Below, piece by piece: positions 1 to 7,601 of a DNA stretch of 44,661 bases (positions within the stretch are counted from its first letter, which is position 1; each line of letters opens with the position of its first letter). Made by a program: the position numbers and the translations under genes. The DNA comes from Ardenticatenales bacterium. Its GTDB lineage: Bacteria > Chloroflexota > Anaerolineae > Epilineales > Epilineaceae. Where the stretch lies: NCBI GenBank assembly GCA_020853525.1, contig JADYYS010000062.1, positions 1-44,661 of the forward strand, in the 5' to 3' direction. The notes beneath the pieces are model-generated. The model had not been told where the DNA came from. It saw only the letters and a program-made list of their open reading frames with translations, and ran no database searches.

Positions 1-125
1 AGTCCGGGCGGGGGGGAGCCGGGCCGGGGCGCCCATGCGCCCTGGCCCGGATCGCCATCGTCCGGAGACCGTTCTCCCTCCGACCCTACGTCACCTTCCG
101 GTTACACATCTTTCCCGACGCCCTC
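1..125. repeat. Left copy of a 125-bp perfect terminal inverted repeat
   Basis: These bases are the exact reverse complement of 44537-44661, including a run of seven G's that mirrors seven C's at the other end. Identity stops at base 126. Read from the inside outward (minus strand), the repeat begins GAGGGCGTCGGGAAAGATG. It then has an SD-like GGAGGGAGA and an ATG at base 58 opening a frame of 19 codons (starts MAIRARAHGRP) that runs off the end. This layout fits the 5' end of an insertion sequence with its transposase start, but no transposase is visible, so that is inference. An exact repeat at both contig ends is also the usual mark of an assembler stopping in a multicopy sequence. Confidence 0.9.
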
Positions 126-726
126 AACAGCGGTCCCCCCTCACCCCACTTGAGCGAGATTCCGGCCGCGACGTCGTCGGTCTGCGCGAGCGCCCATCGC
201 ACGAATTCGACGACTTCCGCTGAGCAGTTGGCAGCCAGATGATCAAGGAACTCGACCTCCAGGATCTTCCGCCGCACCTTCGCGACCTTCGCCTCGCTCT
301 CGTCCTCGACCGGCAGCGTCACGCGGATGTCCTCCACCCGGCTCGGCGCCCTGACCTCCACCACCGCCCGCGTGAGCACCTCCGTCCGGGCCAGCGTCCG
401 CGGCTGGACGAACAGCGTTTCGTCGCCCGACTCGCCGGTGCGGAACAGCGCGAGCCCCTTCGTGTAGTCGATCAGCTGCCCACGACCTCGCGCCGCGCTG
501 TCGGGTTGCGCCAGAGCTTCGTTTCGACGAGCGTGAGGTAGCCGCGCGGGTTGATGAACAGGAGGTCGAGCGGGCCGGCGGCGGTGGGCAGCTCGCGCGC
601 CACGGGCAGGAGCCCATCGAACCATGGCTCGATCTCGGCGACCGGCAGGAGCTGAGGGTGCTCGAACAGCAACTGCTGGAGCCAGTCCTCGTTGTACGAG
701 GCCTCGCCCAGCGGCACGCGTGCCAT
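126..726 (-). pseudogene. PD-(D/E)XK nuclease-like protein, frameshifted and cut by the terminal repeat
   Basis: The reading frame opens at 726 (MARVPLGEAS) and shows a restriction-endonuclease-like core: Asp54 in GPLDLLF, then Glu68-Thr-Lys70 in LTLVETKLW, matching D-x(n)-E-x-K. The frame stops at 472-474 after REVVGS. Moving to the next frame at that point restores a continuous protein (QLIDYTKGLALF... to ...ISLKWGEG), so one base appears to be missing near 475-485. The restored frame enters the inverted repeat at base 125 and ends there with the repeat-derived tail GKMCNRKVT. The native C-terminus is probably lost. The family is a poorly characterised set of PD-(D/E)XK proteins, so the substrate is unknown. 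A sequencing error could explain the shift, but not the cut. Confidence 0.6.
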
Positions 727-831
727 CGCGGTGGTTCGATTGCCGCGGACGATGAGGGGAGTGGCGTGCTGGTGCTGGGACAGGAGCGGCCTCCGATACC
801 AATGCCGGCTGGTGGCCGTGCAACCAACCGT

Positions 832-935
832 GGATTCGCGCCGATCCTACCAAGGAATCGCGCGAAACCATAGGTGGAATCGCTCCAAACCACAATAGGA
901 ATCGCGCCGAGCCATACGTGGTTCGGCGCGATTCC
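832..935. repeat. Four 22-bp tandem repeats ending in a hairpin
   Basis: Four consecutive 22-base units begin at 832, 854, 876 and 898, each opening GGAATCGC or a close variant and carrying a CCATA-GTGG-like palindrome core. The last unit forms a hairpin: 898-913 pairs with 920-935 around loop ATACGT with one mismatch. The region lies 5' of the minus-strand nuclease-like gene and beyond the 3' end of the next minus-strand gene, where there is no other gene from 727 to 1032. Units abut without spacers, so this is not a CRISPR array. Related sequence occurs at 38550-38609. Confidence 0.75.
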
Positions 936-1032
936 AAGCGTGGTTTCTTGCGTTGTGTGGAGACGGTGAGGCGGCGGCCGCCCGGCCGTGAACGGGCCGG
1001 GAGCTCGAGCCCCCGGCATCCATAGCCCCCGC

Positions 1033-3357
1033 TCAGTCGTCTTCGCCCCCGGACGGAACGTCGAGACCCAGCGACTCCCGCACTGCCGCGTCCACATTCC
1101 CGTCCGCATCCGCCGCCGCCCACCAGAACGCCTCGTCGTCGGCAGTCCAGGCGCGGTCGGCGGCGCTGAAGAGGATCATCGGGCCACCGATCCCGTCCGG
1201 ATCGTCGAAGAGGTCCGCGCCTTTCGCGAAGACGGTGGCGATGTAACCGGCGCGGTCCATGGGATCAACGGCCGCCCAGTGGTACGGCGACGCAGGGCGG
1301 GGGTCGACGGTCCAGCCGAACTCGGTGACGACGAGCGGGGCGTTCACGGCGCTGCGTTCCTGCATGACGGCGCGCAGGTCCTCGATGCGCCGGAAGGTGA
1401 ACGTGCGGTCGCCGCCCAGGTCAGCGTTGGCAGCCGCCTCGTCGGGCGACACGTCGGGCGCGGCCTTGAAGCCGGCCGCGTGGACGCCGATGGCATCAAG
1501 GTAGCCATCGATCGACCCGTCCATGTCCTCGATCAGCTCGCGCAGGAACGTGTCGTCCCCCATCGCCTCCGGCATCCGGTCCCCCGTCGGCGCCAGGCCG
1601 GCGCTGATCACGACGGCGTTGCTGTCGGCGGACTTGATCGCGTCGTACGCCACCTTCAGGACGCGGGCGTAGGCGGCCGGATCGGGGGCGGCGCCCCACT
1701 CGCGGGCCAGGTTCGGCTCGTTCATGATCTCGTAGGCGTCCACCTTGCCGCTGTAGCGCAGCGCGAACGCGCTCACGAACCGCTCCCAGACGATCAGGTT
1801 GAACGGGTCGTCGCTCCCGGCATCGACCGCCCACGCGGGCGGCACGGCCAGCTGGATCATCACCCGCCCGCCGAGGTCGTTCACCGTCTGGATGTAGAGG
1901 TCGCTGTGCGCCGTGTCCATCCCCTGCGATCCGGTGGGCTGCATGTCGGCCCACGCGAAGCGCTGCTTGAACCACTCGAAGCCGGCCTGACGGAGGCGGA
2001 TGAGGGCGGCGCGGTCCTCGTCGTAGCGGTACCACTGCATCCAGGTTTGGATGCCGCGGGCGGTGGGGAGGGTCGGGCGGCCGTCGTCGGACCACTGCAC
2101 GAACGCGGCGGTGGGGAAGGGGGTGGGGGACGGCGGGACGATCTGCTTCGACAGGATGTCGGTGCCGCTCGCCTCCGGGACGGCCGTCTCGTCGGGGATC
2201 GGGAACAGGAGGGCCTCGGCCGTCGCGTCGTGGACGGCGCGGGCGACGGCGGCGTTGAGCAGGGCCTCGGCGTAGGCCTCGACGTCCATCTGGGCCTCGA
2301 CGTAGCCCATCCCGGCGTCCACGTTGGCGCTCGGGTAGATCCACGGCACGACGGCCAGCTTCATCGGTTCCTTGGCGCTGGGGACCCCGCCACGGTCGAA
2401 CACCGGGCGCATCAGCCAGTGGCCTTCAGGCCGATACCAGTAGGCTTCCGGGAACCCGTTGTCGAACGCCGACGGGAACGTGTCGGCATCCGTCCCATCG
2501 TCGACCGCACGTCCATTCGCGTCGAGGTCGTGCAGCTGCGTTCCGCGGCCCATCTCGACCATGACCGGGAACTGCTCGCTGGGCAGCTGCGTCTCCGCGA
2601 AGTACGACATGTCGCTGTGCGGCGGCGGGGGCGCCGGGTAGGCATTGGCATCCGCAGCCGACGCAGTCACATCCCAGACCGTCTCCATGTTCGGCGTGAA
2701 CACCTGGCGGTCGATCGGCGGCGGCCAGCCCTGGATCCGTTCGACGATCGCTTCGAAGGCATCGACCGTTACCGGATCGCTGCCCTCCGACGCGGCGTAC
2801 GTCTCCAGTCGACCCTCGCGCCGGATGCGGACGATGACGTCCGCGCCCCTGCACCCGCCGCTCGCCGGGCAGGGCGTCGTCGGAGACAAACGGGACAACG
2901 GGGACATCGATTCGTCGATGAGCGCCGACACCTGCTGGAGCAGCGGCGCCCACTCCTCGGGAAGGGCCATGCCGCGCTGCACCAGGTAGCGGGGGAAGTC
3001 CCCGGTGCCCGTGTAGACCACCTGCCCGTCATCGAACAGCGTGAACGTCGGCACGTGCCCCCACGGCACCGTGCAGTCCGGCCACGGGCAGTCCCTCTGC
3101 AGATCGAGCTGCAGCACGACGTGCTCCAGCGCCTTCACCTCGGCCCTGATCGCGAACTCGTCGACGATCACCTCCTCCAGCAACCGCTCGCCCGGCCCGA
3201 CCGCCTGGCGCGTCGGCAGGCTGGGGAACATGCGGGTGACGATGCCGGCGGCGAGGGCGGTGACGGAGAGGAGGGCGATGAGCATCGGGAGGCCGGCGCG
3301 GGGGCTGCGGCTGCCGCTGGGTCGGCCGGCCGGGGCGGTGGGGTCGGTGGAGGGCAT
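1033..3357 (-). CDS. Membrane-anchored glycoside-hydrolase-like protein (clan A TIM barrel)
   Basis: The 774-residue product has one N-terminal membrane segment (about residues 24-44, LPMLIALLSVTALAAG) and an extracellular body. Residues of roughly 60-250 hold a domain I do not recognise. From about 390 on there is a TIM-barrel glycoside-hydrolase fold of the GH5/GH39 type. The acid/base motif IMNEPN puts Glu547 in place and VVTEFGW supplies the nucleophile Glu679. The start is chosen because AAGGAG lies six bases before the ATG. Both catalytic glutamates being present argues for an active glycosidase, but the substrate cannot be told. It is a distant relative of the protein at 22077-24413, which shares the NEPN and TEFGW motifs but has its membrane segments at both ends. 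Confidence 0.75.
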   Translation of the reverse strand: MPSTDPTAPAGRPSGSRSPRAGLPMLIALLSVTALAAGIVTRMFPSLPTRQAVGPGERLLEEVIVDEFAIRAEVKALEHVVLQLDLQRDCPWPDCTVPWGHVPTFTLFDDGQVVYTGTGDFPRYLVQRGMALPEEWAPLLQQVSALIDESMSPLSRLSPTTPCPASGGCRGADVIVRIRREGRLETYAASEGSDPVTVDAFEAIVERIQGWPPPIDRQVFTPNMETVWDVTASAADANAYPAPPPPHSDMSYFAETQLPSEQFPVMVEMGRGTQLHDLDANGRAVDDGTDADTFPSAFDNGFPEAYWYRPEGHWLMRPVFDRGGVPSAKEPMKLAVVPWIYPSANVDAGMGYVEAQMDVEAYAEALLNAAVARAVHDATAEALLFPIPDETAVPEASGTDILSKQIVPPSPTPFPTAAFVQWSDDGRPTLPTARGIQTWMQWYRYDEDRAALIRLRQAGFEWFKQRFAWADMQPTGSQGMDTAHSDLYIQTVNDLGGRVMIQLAVPPAWAVDAGSDDPFNLIVWERFVSAFALRYSGKVDAYEIMNEPNLAREWGAAPDPAAYARVLKVAYDAIKSADSNAVVISAGLAPTGDRMPEAMGDDTFLRELIEDMDGSIDGYLDAIGVHAAGFKAAPDVSPDEAAANADLGGDRTFTFRRIEDLRAVMQERSAVNAPLVVTEFGWTVDPRPASPYHWAAVDPMDRAGYIATVFAKGADLFDDPDGIGGPMILFSAADRAWTADDEAFWWAAADADGNVDAAVRESLGLDVPSGGEDD

Positions 3358-3468
3358 CGGAAGCTCCTTGGATCATGCGGCGGCGGTGCGAAGGGCGTGG
3401 CGCCAGCATACCGTGTACCGCGGTGCGTGCAACCGCGGTTCACCGCCGCGCGGCCGCCGCGCAACCGT

Positions 3469-3497
3469 TAACTTGGTGCGCAGCGCGCGTGTACGAT
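3469..3497 (+). promoter_or_regulatory. Promoter of purM
   Basis: A -35 like TTAACT (3469-3474) and a -10 like TACGAT (3492-3497) are separated by 17 bases, about 37 bases before the purM ATG. They lie in the 177-base divergent gap shared with the minus-strand glycoside-hydrolase-like gene. Confidence 0.5.
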
Positions 3498-3534
3498 CGT
3501 TGACCCCAACCAAGCCCACGACGATACTCCGCCC

Positions 3535-4674
3535 ATGAGCACCCCCGACCCGGACACCCCATCTCTGCTGAAGCAACCCCTAACCTACGCCCAGACGGGC
3601 GTCGACTACACCTCCCTCGACCCCGCCAAGGTCATGGCCCAGCGCGCCGCCGCCGCCACCGCCGGCGCCCTCGCGCGCTTCGACCACGCCGAGGTGGCCG
3701 CCAGCCGCGGCGAGAGCGCGTTCGTCTGGGACGAGGGCGACCGTTATCGCGCGATGGTCATCGAGGGCCTCGGCACCAAGAGCCTCGTGGCGGATGCCAC
3801 GCGCGCGATCACCGGCCGCAGCCACTATGACGCGCTGGCGCAGGACACCGTGGCGATGATCGTCAACGACCTGATCGTCGTCGGCGCCGCGCCGCAGGTG
3901 GTCACGGCGTACTGGGCCGTGGGCGACGGGGCGTGGTTCGACGACCGCGAGCGGGCGCGCGACCTCGTCGACGGCTGGGCGGCGGCGTGCGGTCTGGCGG
4001 GGGCGACGTGGGGTGGGGGCGAGACGCCGGCGCTGAGCGGGATCATCGAACCAGGCACGATCGACTTGGCGGGGGCGGCGATCGGCGTCATCGCGCCGAA
4101 GGAGCGGCTGGTGCTCGGTGACCGACTGGCCGCGGGGGATCGGATCGTCTTGATCGAAAGCACCGGGATCCACGCGAACGGGCTGAGCCTGGCGCGGCGG
4201 GTGGCGGAGCGGCTTCCGGAGGGGTACGGGACGCCGGTCGGGGAGCACTGCTTCGGCGAGGTGCTGCTGGCGGCGACGCCGATCTATGCGTCGCTCGTCG
4301 CCGCACTCTTCGAGGCCGGCGTGGACATCCGCTACCTGGTGAACGTGACGGGCCACGGCTGGCGCAAGCTGATGCGCGCGCCTCGCGCCGACCTGCGGTA
4401 TGTGCTGGACGTTCTGCCGCCGGTACCGGCCGTCTTGCGCTTCATCCAGCACCATGCAGGGCTGGATGACCGTGAGGCGTATGCGACGTTGAACATGGGC
4501 GCCGGGTTCGCGGTGTACGCGGCGGCATCGGATGCGGCAAGGGTCGTCGACGTGGCGGGGCGGCTGGGGATGGCGGCGTGGGACGCGGGGAAGGTCGTTG
4601 CGGGGGAGCAGGGGGTGGAGATTGGGCCGCTCGGGGTGACGTATGAGGGGGGGGCGTTGGGGGTTAGGGCGTAG
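3535..4674 (+). CDS. purM: Phosphoribosylformylglycinamidine cyclo-ligase (AIR synthase), divergent
   Basis: The product is an ATP-dependent enzyme of the PurM superfamily that makes aminoimidazole ribotide in purine synthesis. Visible hallmarks are the N-terminal TGVDYTSLDP (family consensus AGVDI), DTVAMIVNDLIVVGAAP, the glycine-rich WGGGETPAL, and STGIHANGLSLAR (family SSGPHSNGYSL). At 379 residues it is slightly longer than the usual 340-350. Two key patches are altered: the usual TDGVGTK is IEGLGTK, so its aspartate is absent, and the usual HLTGGGF is NVTGHGW. These changes leave room for a PurM-like protein with another substrate. No other purine gene is adjacent. There is no strong SD; the ATG follows the promoter by about 37 bases. 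Confidence 0.72.
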   Translation: MSTPDPDTPSLLKQPLTYAQTGVDYTSLDPAKVMAQRAAAATAGALARFDHAEVAASRGESAFVWDEGDRYRAMVIEGLGTKSLVADATRAITGRSHYDALAQDTVAMIVNDLIVVGAAPQVVTAYWAVGDGAWFDDRERARDLVDGWAAACGLAGATWGGGETPALSGIIEPGTIDLAGAAIGVIAPKERLVLGDRLAAGDRIVLIESTGIHANGLSLARRVAERLPEGYGTPVGEHCFGEVLLAATPIYASLVAALFEAGVDIRYLVNVTGHGWRKLMRAPRADLRYVLDVLPPVPAVLRFIQHHAGLDDREAYATLNMGAGFAVYAAASDAARVVDVAGRLGMAAWDAGKVVAGEQGVEIGPLGVTYEGGALGVRA

Positions 4675-4684
4675 GGGGTGCAGG

Positions 4685-4771
4685 CCCTCCCGGCGCGCTG
4701 AGGCGCGCCTGTCCTCCCCCAGGCGCGTTTGGGACCCAATGGTGGCAGCGCCGCAGGCGCTGACGGATAGG
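4685..4771. repeat. Composite interspersed repeat, copy 1
   Basis: Two blocks lie just after purM. The first, 4685-4719, matches 7567-7601 in reverse complement at 34 of 35 positions. The second, 4741-4771, matches 7373-7403 in reverse complement at 30 of 31. Each block is itself palindromic (GGCGCGCTGAGGCGCGCC and GCAGCGCCGCAGGCGCTG). A GGATAGGAC unit then repeats three times up to 4790. The two copies keep the same block order but differ in spacer length (21 versus 163 bases). Confidence 0.8.
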
Positions 4772-4791
4772 ACGGATAGGACGGATAGGGG

Positions 4792-6816
4792 TTACCGCCG
4801 CACGATCACCACCCGCACTCGCGGCATCCGCCCCCATCGCCGCCTCCGTACCACCGCCACCCCCACGCACATCATCACCCACACCCACGACGCATCCCCG
4901 CCGAGTCGTCGCGGCAGGCGAAGGTGCGCCGTGCCGCCGCCGCCCGTGCGGGGCCAGCCCGGCAGCGGCGTCGGGCCGACCTCGACGGGCGTCGGCTGCG
5001 GCTGCTCCTGGGGCGTGTCCTTGCGCTCCTCGTGCTCTTCCTCGGGCGTATCCGGGGTGTCGGGCGGGCGCGGGGTGTCAGGCGGCGAGGTGACGGTCAC
5101 GACGATGGGCGTGGTCTGGGAGACCGGGACGGTGACCGTCATGACCACTGTCGGCGACGGGATCGTCGTGGGCGTGTCGGTGCTGACGGCGGTGGCTGTG
5201 ACCGTCACGGTCGACGTGGCCGTGACGACGGTGGTTGCCGTCGCGGTGGCGGTCAGCGTCGGGGTGAGCGTGCTCGTCGCCGTTGCCGTCGGGACGGTGG
5301 CGGTGGCGGACGGCGTTTCGCTGGGGGCGGGCGTGGGGGTCACCTGCTGTTGGGCGCACAGGAGCTCGATGTCGCCGAGGCCGTTCGCTTTGCCGAAGTT
5401 GTCGCCCTGGCCGAAGACGTAGAGCTCCTCGCGCGCCTGCGCGTCGCCGCCGGTCGTCGAGAGCCACGTGACGCCGGCGGAGCTGATCCGCTGCGGCGAG
5501 TTGCCGGCGAAGGCCACGCGGTTGGCCCACGGGATGACGGCCAAGCCTCCGTAGCTGGTCTCCTGGTGGTTGTCGCGCTGCGGGCCGAAGTCGCCGTCGT
5601 AGTACTCGGGCGAGATCTGGATCTCCCAAGCGCCGTTCTTGCGGAAGGCGGGCAGGATGTCGCCGGCCGGCGTGTTGTAGATCCGCTCGCCGGGCGGCGG
5701 CTGGTTGGGCGGCGTGGTGTAGAAGGTCTGGTCGCCGAAGCGATCGCGGAAGCCGAGGACCATCTGGTCGCCGCCGTCCGTGAAGTCGATGTCGGCCAGA
5801 ATGGGCTGCGGGTAGCGGCCGTGGTCGTCGTCGACGGTGCCCGGCGGGTCGCGCCAGACCTGCCACTCGGCCTCACCGTCGCCCGGCCAGATCCAGCCGC
5901 GGTCGAACCTGAGGATCGTCCGCGCCTCCAGCCGCATGTCGCTGCCGTCGGCGTTGCTGCTGTAGACGCGCGCCTCGAGGTCGTTGCTGCGGCGCGACGT
6001 TTGGGCGCTGTTCACGACGCCGTGGTAGAGCCTGCCGGCGTGCCAGCCGAGGCCGAACGGGCGGGCGTCGCCGGCCCACGGTTGGTTCGTCGCGCCGTGG
6101 GCGAAGCTGCCCAGCAGGGCGGCGCCTTCCACGCTGAAGCGGTAGATCCGGCGGTCGTTCAAGTTCATGACCGCCAGCTCCGTGCCGTCGGCCGAGAGCT
6201 CGACATCGCCCAGGCTGACCTTGCCGGCCCCGTTGCGGGCGGCCGCGTCCGGGAAGTAGTTGGCCCCGGCGTTGTGGCTGTCCGCGCCGGCGTTCGGGAC
6301 GGTGGCGAACGTGCTCAGCTGCCCGGTTCGAACGTCGTACGCGTACACCCCGCCCGGCCCGGCCGGGCCGAAGTGCGTGCCGCGCTTGTGGAACGCGCCG
6401 GCGTACAGCACGGCGCGCCGGCGATCGAACGCCAGGCCGTAGGCCGCGCCGATCTGGCCCGCCGTGGCGAGCGTGCGGTGGTCGCTGTTGTTGCGGGTGT
6501 CGTGGAACGCGACGAGCGCCGCCTCCCCATCGCCCGAGCTGCCGCGCGGGTACGCCGCCGTGACGAGCCACGGGTCGGCGCCGTTGTTGGCGCAAGCCGA
6601 GACGAAGTCGTCGAGATTCGACTGCGCCTGCACCGTGCCGACGTGGACGGACGGCGCGGCCGACAGGACGCCGCACAGGACGACGGCGACGAACAGCGCG
6701 CGGCCGAACGTGGGCGGGGGCGTGCTGTCGTTGGCATCGACGACGACATGGGTGTCGTCAGCGTGGTGGGCGTTGCGAACGTGGCGGGTGGGTCGCGGGG
6801 CGGTGCGACCGGCCAT
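4792..6816 (-). CDS. Secreted surface protein: propeller-like domain, Thr-rich stalk, C-terminal anchor
   Basis: The 674-residue product starts at the ATG preceded by AAGGAG six bases upstream; an in-frame extension to 7041 has no such signal. A signal or anchor segment (ALFVAVVLCGVLSAAPS, about residues 37-55) ends in an AQS-like cleavage site. Residues of about 60-490 look like repeated beta strands (GLAFDRRRAVLYAG, VELSADGTELAVMNL), as in propeller proteins. Then comes a stalk of Thr/Val/Ala/Pro repeats (about 490-580), an acidic Pro-rich stretch, LPGWPRTGGGG, a short hydrophobic segment (WVWVMMCVGVAVV) and an Arg-rich tail. This end resembles a sortase-type LPxTG anchor stretched by insertion, but it is not a clean match. 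No function can be assigned beyond cell-surface display. Confidence 0.7.
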   Translation of the reverse strand: MAGRTAPRPTRHVRNAHHADDTHVVVDANDSTPPPTFGRALFVAVVLCGVLSAAPSVHVGTVQAQSNLDDFVSACANNGADPWLVTAAYPRGSSGDGEAALVAFHDTRNNSDHRTLATAGQIGAAYGLAFDRRRAVLYAGAFHKRGTHFGPAGPGGVYAYDVRTGQLSTFATVPNAGADSHNAGANYFPDAAARNGAGKVSLGDVELSADGTELAVMNLNDRRIYRFSVEGAALLGSFAHGATNQPWAGDARPFGLGWHAGRLYHGVVNSAQTSRRSNDLEARVYSSNADGSDMRLEARTILRFDRGWIWPGDGEAEWQVWRDPPGTVDDDHGRYPQPILADIDFTDGGDQMVLGFRDRFGDQTFYTTPPNQPPPGERIYNTPAGDILPAFRKNGAWEIQISPEYYDGDFGPQRDNHQETSYGGLAVIPWANRVAFAGNSPQRISSAGVTWLSTTGGDAQAREELYVFGQGDNFGKANGLGDIELLCAQQQVTPTPAPSETPSATATVPTATATSTLTPTLTATATATTVVTATSTVTVTATAVSTDTPTTIPSPTVVMTVTVPVSQTTPIVVTVTSPPDTPRPPDTPDTPEEEHEERKDTPQEQPQPTPVEVGPTPLPGWPRTGGGGTAHLRLPRRLGGDASWVWVMMCVGVAVVRRRRWGRMPRVRVVIVRR

Positions 6817-6874
6817 CGACGGCTCCTTGGCTGAGGCGACTTGGGAGCGGCTCGGCAGAGGCGGCCGCGGGCGT

Positions 6875-6903
6875 AGGATGGTGCCGTTATCGGCAGGCGT
6901 CAA
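6875..6903 (-). promoter_or_regulatory. Promoter of the Thr-rich surface protein
   Basis: On the minus strand TTGACG (6898-6903) and CATCCT (6875-6880) are 17 bases apart, about 60 bases before the ATG at 6816. The -35 box is near perfect and the -10 is weak. Confidence 0.45.
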
Positions 6904-6991
6904 GGGGGTTCGGGGCGGGGATGCGACAGAGAGGCGACAGGGGGTGCAGATGGGGTGCAGGGGAGGGTGGGGGCCGTCCCACGAACGTGCG

Positions 6992-7354
6992 TTACGGCAG
7001 CACGTCGACCTGTCTCGCGGGCACATCGAACGCGCCGACACGGTTCTTGCTGTCCTTGAACCACCCGCTCGTACGCTCCGGCACGGTCAGCGCGCCGATC
7101 GCGTCGAGGCGGACGCCGTAGGTCATCGTCAGGCCGTCCTTGGGAACATGGGTGATCCGCCACGTGATCGTCGTCGGTGCTTGGCCGATCGCGACGGGTT
7201 CAGGCTGACCGCTGTCGGGGATGAGCGTGACCGCGGAGGGCAGGGTCTCGGTTAGGGCAAGGCGCTTGAGGATGATCGATGTCCACGACACTCGGCTGAC
7301 GGTGAACAGCGATCGGAGGAATCGGCCGACGTCAACGGATGAGCGCCATGGCAA
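6992..7354 (-). pseudogene. Orphan C-terminal fragment of a vWA surface protein
   Basis: The 120 codons encode only the end of a protein like the two vWA genes nearby. LKRLALTETLPSAVTLIPDS lines up with VQRIAITDTLPSSVELLADT of the gene at 9747-10937. VGRFLRSLFTVSRVSWTSII lines up with the VGSIFEAIRGQLAFGWLRRL helix of the gene at 11864-13246. The later TERTSGW...VGAFDVPARQVDVL region also fits the paralogues' final strands. The vWA domain, signal peptide and an SD are missing. Homology fades a few codons after the start, close to the composite repeat at 7373. I read it as a remnant left by a repeat-associated deletion or rearrangement. Expression as a short protein cannot be excluded. Confidence 0.6.
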
Positions 7355-7372
7355 GAAGTACCGGGGAAACCC

Positions 7373-7601
7373 CTATCCGTCAGCGCCTTCGGCGCTGCCA
7401 CCTTCCCCCACCGGAGGTGGAGGAAGGATGCTTCTGGGGTGGGGGCAACGGATGTGGGCCGACGTCTGGCAGCCCAACGTCTTCGCCGGGCCGCCGCATC
7501 CACAAGCGTCGGCAGCGCCGGTATCCAACCCTCGGCCACAACACGTCCGTCCTCTCCATCTCCGATGGGGAGGACAGGCGCGCGTCAGCGCGCCGGGAGG
7601 G
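7373..7601. repeat. Composite interspersed repeat, copy 2 (inverted)
   Basis: Blocks 7373-7403 and 7567-7601 are the reverse complements of the two blocks at 4741-4771 and 4685-4719. Between them is 163 bases of other sequence, including a hairpin CACCGGAGGTG at 7410-7420. The outer block overlaps the end of the metallopeptidase gene: its last five codons (PLPAR) and stop at 7585-7587 are made of repeat sequence. Confidence 0.8.

Noticed and set aside
470-490. Programmed frameshift in the PD-(D/E)XK gene
   Set aside because: There is no slippery heptamer or downstream hairpin at the shift point. A deletion or read error is simpler.
832-935. CRISPR array
   Set aside because: The 22-base units adjoin with no spacers and vary in sequence, and no cas genes are present.
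988-3471. Long plus-strand open frame opposite the glycoside-hydrolase-like gene
   Set aside because: It is a shadow of the minus-strand gene in high-GC DNA: the translation is Arg/Val/Asp-rich with no domain, while the opposite strand has an SD and catalytic motifs.
4924-6834. Plus-strand open frame of 636 codons opposite the Thr-rich protein
   Set aside because: The translation is Arg/Gly-rich low-complexity sequence caused by the Thr codons on the other strand.
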